Shown: positions 39,677 to 49,333, numbered from the stretch's first letter. The stretch is 57,464 nucleotides of DNA from Pontibacterium sp964228735 (GCF_964228735.1 NZ_CAXRBQ010000021.1:1-57464), one strand, 5' to 3'. Numbers and translations are program-made. The notes: generated from the sequence alone by a model not told the origin.

Positions 39677-39958
39677 TTAGTTACGGTAGATCGTTTCGAT
39701 CAGGTGCCAGCCAAAGCGGGTTTTCACCGGCCCATGTACGGTCAGTAGGGGTTTCTTAAACACCACATCATCAAAGGCTTTTACCATCTGGCCCCGGCGA
39801 AACTCTCCCAGATCACCAAAGCGGCGTTTGGATGGGCAGGTGGAGTGCTGTTTCGCCAGTTTGCCAAAGTCGGCGCCGCCGGCGATCTTCTTTTTCAGGG
39901 CTTCCGCTTCTTCTCGGGTTTTCACCAGGATGTGGCGGGCGCAGGCTTTTGTGGCCAT
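39677..39958 (-). CDS. ppiC: Parvulin-type peptidyl-prolyl isomerase PpiC
   Basis: A 93-residue single-domain parvulin that catalyses cis-trans isomerisation of prolyl bonds. The family pattern is complete: ARHILVKTREEAEALKKKI, GADFGKLAKQHSTCPS, GDLGEFRRGQMVKAFDDVVF and TRFGWHLIE near the end. There is no signal peptide, so it is cytosolic like E. coli PpiC (parvulin 10). It is 25 nt downstream of dbpA in the same operon. Confidence 0.95.
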   Translation of the reverse strand: MATKACARHILVKTREEAEALKKKIAGGADFGKLAKQHSTCPSKRRFGDLGEFRRGQMVKAFDDVVFKKPLLTVHGPVKTRFGWHLIETIYRN

Positions 39959-39983
39959 GTTCAGGGTTCTCCGGTTGAGGTGA

Positions 39984-41366
39984 TCAGAGGCGACGGACTT
40001 TGAACTTACGTCCCTTGATCTTGCCTTTGGTCAGTTGGTCCAGTGCTTTGCGGGCGACAGGTCGTTCGACAGCGACGTAGGCAGAGAAATCAAAAATATC
40101 GATCTTACCCACCTGCTGTCCTGAGATACCCGCATCGCCAGTGAGGGCGCCTAGAATATCGCCTGGGCGAACTTTCTGTTTACGACCGCCTGCGATACAG
40201 AGCGTCACCATCAGCGGTTTGGCGGGCAGCAGTGGCTGAGTGCTCGGGATCGTTGGTGGATTCTTGTAGATGATGCTCTGATCGGTGTATTCCTCAATCG
40301 CGGTCACCTTGTACTGCTCGCGCTCAGAGCAGAGGCTCAGCGCCAAGCCGGATTTACCCGCACGCCCGGTACGACCGATGCGGTGCACGTACACTTCCGG
40401 ATCGCGCGGCAGGTCAAAGTTGACCACCAGATCCAGATCTTCAACGTCGATACCACGCGCAGCGACATCGGTCGCCACCAGAATCGAGCAGCTACGGTTG
40501 GCAAAGGTGACCAGTACCTGGTCACGGTCGCGCTGCTCCATGTCGCCTTGCAGGGCAGAGGCTGAGAAGCCCGCATTTCTAAGCGCCTGGCGCAGATCGC
40601 TGCACTGTTGTTTGGTGTTGCAGAAGATCACACAGGAGATCGGGTCGTGCTTGTGCAGCAGCTGTATCAGCGTGGGAATTCGTGCGTCTTTTTCCAGGCG
40701 GAAAAACTGCTGCTGGATACGGCTTTCCTGCGGCTGTGCTTCAACCGTCACCTCAACCGGTTTGTTCTGGAAATCTTCGCTCAGCTCGCGGATGGAATCC
40801 GGGTAAGTGGCGGAGAACAGCAGCGTCTGGCGGTCCCTCGGCGTTTGTGCGGCGATATCGAGAATATCCTGGTTGAAACCCATCTCCAGCATACGATCAG
40901 CTTCATCCAGCACCAGCGTATGCAGCATTTCCAGGTTGAGGGTGTGCTTGCGCAAGTGATCTTTGATACGCCCCGGGGTGCCCACAACCACGTGTGCGCC
41001 GTGTTGCAGCGAGCCGATCTGTGGACCGATGGGCTGTCCGCCACACAACGTTAGCACTTTCACATTAGGTTGGTAGCGTGCCAGACGGCGTAACTCTTTT
41101 GCCACCTGCGTCGCCAGTTCACGGGTTGGGCAGAGCACCAGCACCTGAACACGGTAGTTGCGTGGCTGAAGCTTGGTCAGCGCGCCAATACCAAATGCGG
41201 CAGTTTTACCGCTGCCGGTTTTTGCCTTGGCGATAACATCCTCGCCGACAAGGATCTGCGGCAGGCTGGCGGCCTGAATTGGTGTCATGCCGGTGTAACC
41301 GATCTGCTGCAGGTTATCGAGCAGGGTTTCTGGCAGGTTCAGGCTGGAAAATGGGGTCTTGGTCAC
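39984..41366 (-). CDS. dbpA: ATP-dependent RNA helicase DbpA
   Basis: A 460-residue DEAD-box helicase. It shows the Q-motif region, Walker A AKTGSGKT near residue 50, DEAD box in VLDEADRML, SAT, and motif VI HRIGRTGRAGKSG. The C-terminal 75 residues carry the DbpA RRM-like domain (KVRPGDILGALTGDAGISGQQVGKIDI) that binds 23S rRNA hairpin 92. It acts in large ribosomal subunit assembly. It leads the dbpA-ppiC operon on the minus strand. Confidence 0.95.
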   Translation of the reverse strand: MTKTPFSSLNLPETLLDNLQQIGYTGMTPIQAASLPQILVGEDVIAKAKTGSGKTAAFGIGALTKLQPRNYRVQVLVLCPTRELATQVAKELRRLARYQPNVKVLTLCGGQPIGPQIGSLQHGAHVVVGTPGRIKDHLRKHTLNLEMLHTLVLDEADRMLEMGFNQDILDIAAQTPRDRQTLLFSATYPDSIRELSEDFQNKPVEVTVEAQPQESRIQQQFFRLEKDARIPTLIQLLHKHDPISCVIFCNTKQQCSDLRQALRNAGFSASALQGDMEQRDRDQVLVTFANRSCSILVATDVAARGIDVEDLDLVVNFDLPRDPEVYVHRIGRTGRAGKSGLALSLCSEREQYKVTAIEEYTDQSIIYKNPPTIPSTQPLLPAKPLMVTLCIAGGRKQKVRPGDILGALTGDAGISGQQVGKIDIFDFSAYVAVERPVARKALDQLTKGKIKGRKFKVRRL

Positions 41367-41524
41367 GGTCGACTCGCGGGTTGAATCAAACCGGCTATTT
41401 TACGCGCTTGCAGCAGAGGCATAAAGCGCTTTCAACAATCCCTCAAAAGGGGGACGGTGTGGCTTTGTATTTCTGTTAATGTATTAAGTATTGTTTGCTC
41501 GGAGCAAAAAGGAAGGACGCTGTT

Positions 41525-42484
41525 TTGCTGGAAATTCTCTCGATAACGACGCCGGTTTTTCTGCTGATCGCCTGTGGCTATGCGGTGGTGCGGGTGAATC
41601 TCGTGCCGCAAGCAGCAATACCGGGCATGGGTACCTTTGTGGTCTATCTGGCCCTGCCTGCGTTGCTGTTCAACGCCCTGTCTGGCCGACCAGTGGCCGA
41701 GGTGTACAACAGTAGCTATCTGCTGGCGTTTGCCGTGGGTTCCATGGCCGCATTGCTCATCAGCGTTTTCATCGCGTGTAAAATGCGGGGTGTAGCATTG
41801 CAGCGTGCTGCCTTTATAGGGTTGGGCAGTTCCCTCTCCAACAACGGCTTTATCGGTTATGCATTGGTCACCCAACTGTTTGGCACGCTGGGTGTGGCTG
41901 CGGCAGCGCTGTCGATGCTGGTTGATCTGGTTCTGCTGATACCGGTCACCTTGATACTGGCCGAGTGGGCGTTGGATGGTCGAGCCCAGATACAAGATGC
42001 ACTGTTCACAGCGTTCAAAAAGACCCTGCGCAATCCGCTGGTACTGGCGATCGGTTTGGGCTTTTTGGCGTCTGCGATGCAGTGGCAACCACCCGAACCG
42101 GTACAACACACGCTTGCGATGCTGGCATCTTCAGCGGCACCGCTGTCCCTGTTTGTGATTGGTGGCATGCTGGTGGGTATCTCGGTATCCGGACAGAAAA
42201 CTGATATCGGTCACATGGTGGGGTTGAAACTGATCCTGCATCCGCTGCTGGTTGCGCTGATGGTGTGGTGGTTACCAGCGTTTGAGCCTGTGCTGCAGTT
42301 AAGTGCGGTGTTGCTGGCCGCGGTGCCGATGGCAGGGGTGTTTCCCCTAATTGCTCAGGCATACGGGCAGCAGCAGATCTGTGCTGCCGCCCTGGTCAGC
42401 GCAACCCTGCTCTCTTTCCTGAGCCTCAATGGGGTATTGTTGTTGATGGATCACCTGGGTTTGCTGACGGTATTGTCCGGTTAG
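41525..42484 (+). CDS. AEC (auxin efflux carrier) family transporter
   Basis: A 319-residue inner-membrane protein with ten helices in two halves. The AEC pattern is present (TTPVFLLIACGYAVVR at the start, PALLFNALSGRP in helix 2). Family members export or import small organic anions or amino acids; the substrate is unknown. The start is placed at TTG 41525 because GGAAGGA at 41511-41517 lies 7 nt ahead; an earlier TTG at 41495 would add ten residues. It converges on the hypothetical gene at 42488, with 3 nt between the stops. Confidence 0.8.
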   Translation: MLEILSITTPVFLLIACGYAVVRVNLVPQAAIPGMGTFVVYLALPALLFNALSGRPVAEVYNSSYLLAFAVGSMAALLISVFIACKMRGVALQRAAFIGLGSSLSNNGFIGYALVTQLFGTLGVAAAALSMLVDLVLLIPVTLILAEWALDGRAQIQDALFTAFKKTLRNPLVLAIGLGFLASAMQWQPPEPVQHTLAMLASSAAPLSLFVIGGMLVGISVSGQKTDIGHMVGLKLILHPLLVALMVWWLPAFEPVLQLSAVLLAAVPMAGVFPLIAQAYGQQQICAAALVSATLLSFLSLNGVLLLMDHLGLLTVLSG

Positions 42485-42487
42485 GGA

Positions 42488-42985
42488 TCAGTCTGAAGGG
42501 AAGTCCCAACCGCTTTCGTTGTTGTCCGGTTGTTGGATATCGTCGAATGCGTCCAGTGCCTTGCCCAGATCCCACTGTTTGCGCATCGCATTCACAATGA
42601 CATTGATAACAAAGCTGATCGCGACATATTCCGCGACCTCTGGCAGGTAGGGGATGTTGATCTTTTCATTTGCCAGCTTGGAGAAGCTGCGCACAATGCG
42701 CTGTGCTTCTTCATCATCAATGCCTTCCGGTAGGCTGCGGATCAGGTCGTACACCTCATTGGGGAGGTTTTCATAGAGAAAGCCATCAATTTTTGTCACG
42801 ATTTTGACCAGGATTTTCTGCTCCTGATCTTCGGAGAAGAAGATCGGAATGTCGATTTTCTTGTTCAGACTGTTGGCGATGGCCACAACTTCTGACTGAC
42901 TTAAGCGGGCGCGTTTTTCCTGTGGCGCATAGAAATCACTAAGAATTGCCTGGTACTGAGCATCGGTGAGCGTAATGGTGGTCAT
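42488..42985 (-). CDS. Protein of unknown function
   Basis: A 165-residue soluble protein of no family I recognise. It is acidic, with helical stretches and few cysteines. It contains SQSEVVAIANSLNKKIDIPIFFSEDQEQKI near the N-terminus, which could be a short helix-turn region, and ends SGWDFPSD. The start at ATG 42985 is chosen over an upstream frame because GGGAG lies 7 nt before it. It is convergent with the AEC transporter and shows no sign of transfer. A hypothetical conserved protein is the most that can be said. Confidence 0.6.
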   Translation of the reverse strand: MTTITLTDAQYQAILSDFYAPQEKRARLSQSEVVAIANSLNKKIDIPIFFSEDQEQKILVKIVTKIDGFLYENLPNEVYDLIRSLPEGIDDEEAQRIVRSFSKLANEKINIPYLPEVAEYVAISFVINVIVNAMRKQWDLGKALDAFDDIQQPDNNESGWDFPSD

Positions 42986-43232
42986 GATGAACTCCCTGTG
43001 CGTTGAGTATGACGGTATGGGAGTATCTGGCACATTCGGGAGGGGAAAACTGCAGCACATCCTGTGTCAGAAACATCCCTGTATCTGAGGCACTGCCAGC
43101 AGCCTCAACTGCTTTTTTACGCCTGTTTTTGAGGGTGGTCAAATGTTGAACAGTTTGGGTGTTGCCGTTGGCGTTTATGTGGCTGTAATGTTTAACGTGC
43201 GTTCATGGAAAAAGCCCATATAATTCAAAACC

Positions 43233-43490
43233 ATGAGTGACTGGTATGTATATATGCTGCGGTGTGCTGACAATACGCTGTACACCGGCGTAACCACCGA
43301 CCCTGAACGGCGCCTGCGCGAGCACAACGGTGAGGTGAAAGGGGGCGCGCGTTATACCCGTACCCGCCAACCCGTGACAATGGTGTGGCAGGAAGCCCAC
43401 GCCAACCGCTCGGAAGCCTGCAAACGCGAAGCGCAGATTAAGCGCATTTCAAAAACGGCAAAAGAAAAGCTGATCATTGAAAATACTTGA
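43233..43490 (+). CDS. GIY-YIG nuclease family protein (YhbQ-like)
   Basis: An 85-residue single-domain GIY-YIG protein. The two motif halves appear as WYVYMLRC (GIY) and LYTGVTTDPERRLREHN (YIG with catalytic arginine), and the last part has the conserved glutamate in SEACKREAQIKRIS. Such stand-alone proteins (UPF0213/YhbQ type) are suspected DNA nucleases, but their targets are unknown. It has its own promoter region with TATAAT just upstream. Confidence 0.9.
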   Translation: MSDWYVYMLRCADNTLYTGVTTDPERRLREHNGEVKGGARYTRTRQPVTMVWQEAHANRSEACKREAQIKRISKTAKEKLIIENT

Positions 43491-43690
43491 TATTTCAACG
43501 AGACAAATTCACAAATTATCCTTATATTTTGTGGGTATTATTCGCGGTAAGTTTTATTGCGTTAATGTTGCAGTTATATGTGGAACTGCCGATAGCAAGT
43601 TTCTGTTATGAGCTTTGCACAGCTAATGTGTAGCTCGTGAACAGACGTTTGAGTCAATCAGTCGAGTTGTCGCAATAGGCGGAAAACAGT

Positions 43691-45394
43691 GTGTCTAGCT
43701 TAAAAAGTGATAGTGAAGTCCGGCTGAACGAAAGCCCCATCGACAGTGATGTGAGTGAGGAGAACAGCGCCTTGCCAACCAATCAACTGGTGATGGATGA
43801 ATTGGCGTTCAACCGTTCGTTGCTTGAACAATACAAGCATGCGGTGGATATCAGTTCTATCGTGTCAAAAACCGATCCGTACGGCGTAATCACCTATGTG
43901 AACGATCAGTTCTGCAAGGTGTCCGGTTACAGCCGTGAAGAGCTGGTGGGCGCTACCCACCGTCTGATTCGTCATCCTGATAATGATCCACTGCTGTTTC
44001 GCGAGATGTGGCAAACGATTCGTAGCCGCCAAAGCTGGCAGGGTGTCATCAAGAATCAGCGGAAAGACGGCAGTGCGTATTACGTGGATTCGCTGATTCT
44101 GCCGGTGCTTGATCCGGATGGAAAAATTGCCGAGTTCATGTCGATCCGCACCGACGTGACTGATCTGATCGAGCAAAAATCCGTTATTCAGCGGCATTAC
44201 ACCGATCCACTCACCGGCCTCCCCAATCGACAAAAACTCACTGACGACTTGGCCGAGATGGACGAGGTGACTTGTCTGTTGATCGATGTCTGCGACTTCA
44301 GTGAGATCAACGAATACCACGGTTATCAGGTGGGTGACCGCTTATTGAAAGCGCTGGCCCGGATGATGAGCCGTCTGATCCGCTCTGACAGCGTGCTTTA
44401 CCATCTGGGGGGTGACCAGTTTGCGGTCCTGACCCGCCAGAGCCTGAGCAGCAACCAGTTGGCGTATATGTGCAAGGAGTTGGCACGCCGTATCGCCCAG
44501 TATCCTGTCGGTGTGGGTGAGCTGAAGTTCCCGATCAGCGTGGTGATCGGTGCCGCGTGCGGTGCCAATGCGCTGATCGAAGCGGATATTGCTCTGCACA
44601 GCGCACAGGAGAAGGAGCGCACCTACGAGATCTACAGCCCGGGCTCTCGCCTGACCAAACGTATTGAAGACAATATCAGTTGGGTGGGGCGTATTCGTGA
44701 TGCGATACGACACGACCGTATCGAGGTTTACGTCCAGCCGATCATCGATGCGCTGACCGGTCACGTAGAGAAGTACGAGTGCCTGATGCGCCTTAGAGAC
44801 GACGAAGGAAATTTGCACTCGCCATATGCCTTTCTGGAAGCGGCAAAACGGGCGCGTTTGTACGAAAATCTGATGCAGATCGTGATCTACAAAGCGTTCC
44901 GTCACTTTAGCGAACGAGACGATGATTTCAGTATCAACCTGACTGCCCGTGATATCTACAACAGTGAAACCGTCGCCATGCTGCTGGACAAGGCCCTCGA
45001 ATATGGTGTGGCTGAGCGGCTGATCATCGAGATTGTGGAGTCTGAAGGGATCGAAAACTATGAGAAGGTGCTTGATTTCATCGACCGGGCGAAGAAGATC
45101 GGTTGCCGTATCGCGGTGGATGATTTCGGATCCGGTTACTCCAACTTTGAGTATCTGCTGAAGCTGGATATCGACTACATCAAGGTGGATGGGTCCCTGA
45201 TCAAACACCTGGACAGCGACACCAACACTCAGATGTTGTCGGACATGATTGTCTCGTTCGGGCGCAAGATGGGCGCTGAAACCGTAGCGGAATTTGTCCA
45301 CAGTGAAGAGGTCAAGCAGACCGCCATTGTGTTGGGCTTTGACTACCTGCAGGGTTACCACACCGGTAAACCGATGTCGCTGGACGAGATCTGA
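43691..45394 (+). CDS. PAS-GGDEF-EAL cyclic di-GMP protein
   Basis: A 567-residue cytosolic protein with PAS (about 45-160, NDQFCKVSGYSREELVG), GGDEF (165-310) and EAL (330-567) domains. The cyclase site is GGDQF (240-244), with Gln in place of the catalytic Glu, and no I-site, so it is probably inactive as a cyclase. The phosphodiesterase residues are kept: E363 (ECL), N416, E447, D477/D478 and K498, so c-di-GMP breakdown is likely. Start is GTG 43691. A PilZ-like and a diguanylate cyclase gene are elsewhere in the window. The 200-nt A/T-rich region upstream holds no other gene. Confidence 0.9.
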   Translation: MSSLKSDSEVRLNESPIDSDVSEENSALPTNQLVMDELAFNRSLLEQYKHAVDISSIVSKTDPYGVITYVNDQFCKVSGYSREELVGATHRLIRHPDNDPLLFREMWQTIRSRQSWQGVIKNQRKDGSAYYVDSLILPVLDPDGKIAEFMSIRTDVTDLIEQKSVIQRHYTDPLTGLPNRQKLTDDLAEMDEVTCLLIDVCDFSEINEYHGYQVGDRLLKALARMMSRLIRSDSVLYHLGGDQFAVLTRQSLSSNQLAYMCKELARRIAQYPVGVGELKFPISVVIGAACGANALIEADIALHSAQEKERTYEIYSPGSRLTKRIEDNISWVGRIRDAIRHDRIEVYVQPIIDALTGHVEKYECLMRLRDDEGNLHSPYAFLEAAKRARLYENLMQIVIYKAFRHFSERDDDFSINLTARDIYNSETVAMLLDKALEYGVAERLIIEIVESEGIENYEKVLDFIDRAKKIGCRIAVDDFGSGYSNFEYLLKLDIDYIKVDGSLIKHLDSDTNTQMLSDMIVSFGRKMGAETVAEFVHSEEVKQTAIVLGFDYLQGYHTGKPMSLDEI

Positions 45395-45425
45395 TCCCGT
45401 CCAGCGATACCCGTTCTATTTTCTT
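45377..45425 (+). terminator. Terminator-like hairpin at the end of the PAS-GGDEF-EAL gene
   Basis: TCGCTGGACG at 45377-45386 pairs perfectly with CGTCCAGCGA at 45398-45407; the arms span the stop codon, and a T-rich stretch follows up to the convergent ccoG end. Confidence 0.6.
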
Positions 45426-45438
45426 TCTATTCTCTCAA

Positions 45439-46806
45439 TCAACGCAGCACACGGGTCATAAAGACGGTGTCTTTCACCGCGCTGCCGTTGCTGTTATTCA
45501 GTGCGAACTGCATCGGCTGGTTGCCGTTCAGGTCCGATGTGTTGGCACAGATTCGGTACGGCAGCCACTGGTTCAGTTCAGACGGATTCACTTCGCTCAG
45601 GCCGTTCACCGCAACCTCAAAGTCAGCATTTACATCCACCCTGATCGCGTCGGTGGTACCGGTGAACGATTCCACTTTAACGCGATAAAGGTTGCAGACC
45701 GTGCCGTCATCCAGTTCCTGCACCAGCTGCAGGCGGTCACGACGGATCTCCACCAGAATCTCGGTGCGTTGAGTGAAGCCCCACAGTACGGACCCTGCGG
45801 CAACAAGCATCACCAGCATGTAGGTCAGCAAGCGCGGACGCCAGAGCGGTGAAGCCTGCTTCAGCACCTGGTTTTCCGAGCGGAAGGCGATCAGGCCTTT
45901 CTCCCGACCGGTTTTTTCCATCACCGCATCACAGGCATCGATGCAGGCACCACAGTCGATACACTCGTACTGCAGGCCGTTACGAATATCGATGCCGGTA
46001 GGGCACACCTGCACGCAGAGACCACAATCCACACAGTCGCCCGCTTTGGTGCCATCGTCCTTGTGGGAGCGGTGGTTGCGCGGCTCGCCGCGCACAGCAT
46101 CGTAGGTTACGGTGCGGGTATCACGGTCGAACATCACCCCCTGGAAGCGGGAGTACGGGCACATATGGAAGCAGACCTTCTCGCGGACCAAACCGCCGTT
46201 TACGTAGGTCAGGCTGGCCATCATGATGATCCAGAACAGGCTGTAAATAGACAGCTCTAGTGCGGCCATATCGGCCACCAGTTCACGGATTGGCACAAAG
46301 TAACCGGTGAAGGACAGTGCGGTAACAAACGCCAGTACTGACCACAGCAGGTGCTTGAGAATTCGGCGACCCAGAATGGAGCCCTGCAGCGGTTTCTGCT
46401 CGTTCTTGCGGCGCTCGCTGGCACGCCCTTCGGTAATTTGCTCGATACGGATAAAGAGCCAGGTCCAGATGCTCTGTGGACAGGCGAATCCACACCACAG
46501 GCGTCCCCAACCCACGGCCATAAAGAATAACAGCGCGGTACCGGCGATCATCAGGCCCGCCATCAACGGCAGGTCAGACCAGGAGAATTCGGTACCAAAC
46601 AGGAAAATGCGGTGTTGGCCAAAGTCGAATAGCAGCCAAGGCTGGCCATCTACCTGTATCCATACTAAGGCAAAATAGAGGAACAAGAGACTACCGCTCA
46701 CCAGACGACGCAGGTTCTGGTAGAAACCCTGGGTCAGGCGCACGTGGATCTTACCGCCGACGGCAGTGGTGGTGGATGGTTGGTTTATGACGGGGATGGG
46801 CTCCAT
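45439..46806 (-). CDS. ccoG: CcoG (FixG/RdxA) cytochrome cbb3 oxidase accessory protein
   Basis: A 455-residue inner-membrane Fe-S protein. Five to six helices are spread over the first half, and the cysteine motifs GRLWCGFACPQSIWTW, CFHMCPY, CVDCGLCVQVCP and CIDCGACIDACD bind two 4Fe-4S clusters. CcoG is a cupric reductase needed for Cu delivery to the cbb3 oxidase. ATG 46806 is used (GGAG 8 nt before it); an upstream GTG would add 11 residues. No ccoNOPQ or ccoIS is in the window. A GntR/MocR gene diverges from it. Confidence 0.93.
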   Translation of the reverse strand: MEPIPVINQPSTTTAVGGKIHVRLTQGFYQNLRRLVSGSLLFLYFALVWIQVDGQPWLLFDFGQHRIFLFGTEFSWSDLPLMAGLMIAGTALLFFMAVGWGRLWCGFACPQSIWTWLFIRIEQITEGRASERRKNEQKPLQGSILGRRILKHLLWSVLAFVTALSFTGYFVPIRELVADMAALELSIYSLFWIIMMASLTYVNGGLVREKVCFHMCPYSRFQGVMFDRDTRTVTYDAVRGEPRNHRSHKDDGTKAGDCVDCGLCVQVCPTGIDIRNGLQYECIDCGACIDACDAVMEKTGREKGLIAFRSENQVLKQASPLWRPRLLTYMLVMLVAAGSVLWGFTQRTEILVEIRRDRLQLVQELDDGTVCNLYRVKVESFTGTTDAIRVDVNADFEVAVNGLSEVNPSELNQWLPYRICANTSDLNGNQPMQFALNNSNGSAVKDTVFMTRVLR

Positions 46807-46955
46807 CGAGGTTCTCCGTTGGGGAAGCCGTTTGCTCACGAGAGAGGCGGGAAGCTGTCTCGTCGGCCTCTGGTTTTACTTGTGCGTTACTCTATACCGA
46901 TGCAAAAATAGGAACAGGTATAAAAAAATAAACTTTTTAGGGTACAGATTGTTCA

Positions 46956-48374
46956 ATGGGCCGTTTTTTGTACCGCTCGCTGGAGCAAGGCATAGCAGAA
47001 GAGATCGAGCAGGGGCGTTGGCAGCCGGGGGATCGATTGCCCTCGATACGCGCGCTTGTGCAGACCCATGGTTTATCCAAAACCACAGTGATGCATGCGC
47101 TGAATCGTCTTGAAGCCCGAGGCTTGATCGAATCCCGGCCAAAAGCCGGTTTTTTTGTACGGGCCCAGTACAAACCTATGAAAGTTGTGGTGCCACCTGT
47201 ACCGGAAGCTCCGGCGCCGGTACCGGTTTCCGTAAATGCCGTGACCCAGGAGTTGATGTGCCGCAGCGCTGCGTTTGATATCTCGCCCAGTGCAGGTATG
47301 CGTGATCCGCTGACACCGGGTTTGTTGCAGCTGAATCGTACTGTGGCGCGGGAGCTACGCCGCCAGAAGGGCTTGCATCAGTATTATGACGAGCCTGCAG
47401 GAAGCCAGCAGCTGCGCGAAGTGCTGGCGCGTCGCTACAAGCGCCAGGGCTGCCAGGTGGAAGCGGAAGACTTTACTATTACCGCGGGTTGTCAGCAGGC
47501 GTTGTGTTTTGTGCTGATGACGCTGTGCCAACGCGGGGATCTGGTGGCTGTGGAATCGCCCGGTTTCTACGGTGTATTGCAACTGCTGGAGGCACTGGGC
47601 TTGAAAGCGCTGGAGATTCCCAGTGATCCACAGACAGGGATGGACTTGGATGTATTAGCGCAGGTGGCCGAACAGTGGCCGGTAAAAGCCTGCGTTGTAA
47701 CGCCTTCCTATGCGACGCCAACCGGGGCGTTGATGCCGTTGGAGAATCGTAAACGTCTGTTGGCACTGGCGGAGCAGCATGATTTCCATATTGTCGAAGA
47801 TGATATCTATCGCGAACTTGCCTTTGACCATCCGGTCTCACCGCTGCAGGGATTGGATCGGACCGGGCGGGTGCTGTTGTGTGGCTCTATCTCCAAGACT
47901 TTATCCCGCGACGTACGTGTCGGTTGGGTAATCTCCCGGCAATGGCAGCCGGAAATCCAGCGCTTGAAACTGGTCACATCCCTGGCGACCAGCCGTTATG
48001 TGCAGCAAGGCCTGGCCGCATTCATTGAAGAGGGGGGCTATGACCGGCATCTACGCCGCTATGTACCCAATCTTCAGGCGCAGCGGGATGAATTGATCCG
48101 ATTTGTTCAGAATGAGTGGCAGGTGCCTTGTGTAACCCCGGTGCCTCAGGGTGGGCTAACGTTATGGTTACAGTTACCGGAACAGATTGACTCAATGAAG
48201 GTCTATGCCCGGGCACGCGAACGGGATGTGCTGATTACTCCCGGTGCCCTGTTTACGGCCACCAATCAGTTCAGAAACTGCCTGCGTGTAAGTTATGCAC
48301 ATCCCTGGAGTGACGAGCGCATTCAGGCACTGCAGGCACTGGGTGGGATCTTGCAGGATGCTCAAGTGGCTTGA
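46956..48374 (+). CDS. MocR-type GntR/aminotransferase-like regulator
   Basis: A 472-residue transcription factor. The N-terminus (about 1-75) is a GntR winged helix with GIAEEIEQGRWQPGDRLPSIRAL and SKTTVMHALNRLEARGLI. A linker of prolines and valines follows, then a class I aminotransferase-like domain with the PLP lysine in SISKTLSRDVRVGW. These regulators usually sense an amine or PLP. It is divergent from ccoG and directly upstream of the Zur box and zinc operon; its stop is 3 nt before that box. The target is unknown. Confidence 0.9.
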   Translation: MGRFLYRSLEQGIAEEIEQGRWQPGDRLPSIRALVQTHGLSKTTVMHALNRLEARGLIESRPKAGFFVRAQYKPMKVVVPPVPEAPAPVPVSVNAVTQELMCRSAAFDISPSAGMRDPLTPGLLQLNRTVARELRRQKGLHQYYDEPAGSQQLREVLARRYKRQGCQVEAEDFTITAGCQQALCFVLMTLCQRGDLVAVESPGFYGVLQLLEALGLKALEIPSDPQTGMDLDVLAQVAEQWPVKACVVTPSYATPTGALMPLENRKRLLALAEQHDFHIVEDDIYRELAFDHPVSPLQGLDRTGRVLLCGSISKTLSRDVRVGWVISRQWQPEIQRLKLVTSLATSRYVQQGLAAFIEEGGYDRHLRRYVPNLQAQRDELIRFVQNEWQVPCVTPVPQGGLTLWLQLPEQIDSMKVYARARERDVLITPGALFTATNQFRNCLRVSYAHPWSDERIQALQALGGILQDAQVA

Positions 48375-48376
48375 TT

Positions 48377-48399
48377 GAAATGTTATATTGTATCATTTA
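48377..48399. promoter_or_regulatory. Zur box upstream of the zinc operon
   Basis: GAAATGTTATATTGTATCAT..., a 23-bp sequence ending in TTTA, agrees with the Zur consensus GAAATGTTATAnTATAACAT(TTC) at 20 of 23 positions. It lies between the MocR stop and the zrgA start, so the operon downstream is likely repressed by Zur under zinc sufficiency. Confidence 0.85.
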
Positions 48400-48441
48400 G
48401 GCTTCAGTTATCCTTTTATCAACAGAGTTTTGGAGTGGTTT

Positions 48442-49323
48442 ATGGCTCAGATCAGACAGAAACAGAAAGCATTTGTATCCGGCGTGATGTTGTCTTTGCT
48501 GACGGCTACGGTGCAGGCGCAGGGACTGGACGATCACGGCGATGACCACGGTGGCTCGTTGGGTGCGCATGTACATGGCATTGCGTCGTTGAATATGGCT
48601 TTGGACGGTAAGTTTCTGGAACTGGAGTTCCACACACCGGCCGCCAACATATACGGTTTTGAACACGCCCCGCGTACCGAAGAGCAATTTACACAGGTGC
48701 GTGAAGCGCAGCGCACTCTGCAGCAAGCGAACAAATTGTTTGTGCTGACCCATGCCGCAGGTTGCCGTCTGGGCCGTGTAGAGCTGGAGCAGAGCTCGGA
48801 AGAGGGGGAACACCACGAAGCGCATGCCGGGCATGAGCATCACGAAGAGAAGCACGCTGACCACGACCACCACGCTGAGCATGCAGCCCACGATAAACAT
48901 GAGAAGCATGATGACCATCATGACGATCATGGGCATCACGAAAAGCATGATGATCACCATGAAGAACATGCTTCCCACGAGAAGCACGATGACCATGATG
49001 ATCATCACGCCCATAAAGAGCACGCGAAACATGATGCTCACGGCAAAGATGAACATGACCACGCTCATCACGACAAGCATGACGACCATGATGATCACCA
49101 TAAGCATGAAGAACATGCGCATCATGTAGGTGAAGAGAATGGTCACAGCGATCTGAGTGTGCACTACTATTACCAGTGCAGTGCGCCGGAAAAGCTAAAC
49201 AGCCTGGAAGTGGGTCTGTTTAAAGCGTTTCCGGCCCTCGAAAAGCTGAATCTGCAGCTGATTACACCACGTGTGCAGCAGGGTAAAACACTGACCGCAC
49301 GCAGTTACCGCGTAGATTTCTAA
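48442..49323 (+). CDS. zrgA: ZrgA-type zinc-binding protein with a His/Asp-rich region (DUF2796)
   Basis: A 293-residue exported protein. A signal peptide ends near VQAQG (about residue 28). The DUF2796 segments are GAHVHGIASLNMALDGKFLELEF and, at the end, LEKLNLQLITPRVQQGKTLTA. Between them lies a low-complexity region (about residues 124-228) with some 44 histidines, a zinc store or sponge. In Vibrio cholerae, ZrgA is a zinc-uptake protein. ATG 48442 is the start; an earlier in-frame codon lies inside the Zur box. It leads an operon with ABC ATPase, permease and DUF3299 genes. Confidence 0.9.
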   Translation: MAQIRQKQKAFVSGVMLSLLTATVQAQGLDDHGDDHGGSLGAHVHGIASLNMALDGKFLELEFHTPAANIYGFEHAPRTEEQFTQVREAQRTLQQANKLFVLTHAAGCRLGRVELEQSSEEGEHHEAHAGHEHHEEKHADHDHHAEHAAHDKHEKHDDHHDDHGHHEKHDDHHEEHASHEKHDDHDDHHAHKEHAKHDAHGKDEHDHAHHDKHDDHDDHHKHEEHAHHVGEENGHSDLSVHYYYQCSAPEKLNSLEVGLFKAFPALEKLNLQLITPRVQQGKTLTARSYRVDF

Positions 49324-49333
49324 GGAGGTTGGT

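Noticed and set aside
42939..43142. A 67-codon minus-strand frame before the hypothetical gene
   Set aside because: Overlaps the start of the better-supported gene at 42985 and has no ribosome site.
43491..43690. FliA (sigma28) promoter before the PAS-GGDEF-EAL gene
   Set aside because: GCCGATAG matches a -10, but no TAAA lies 15 nt upstream.
48866..49130. His/Asp-rich stretch of zrgA as a frameshift or sequencing artefact
   Set aside because: Frame stays open and DUF2796 segments lie on both sides in the same frame, as in other ZrgA proteins.
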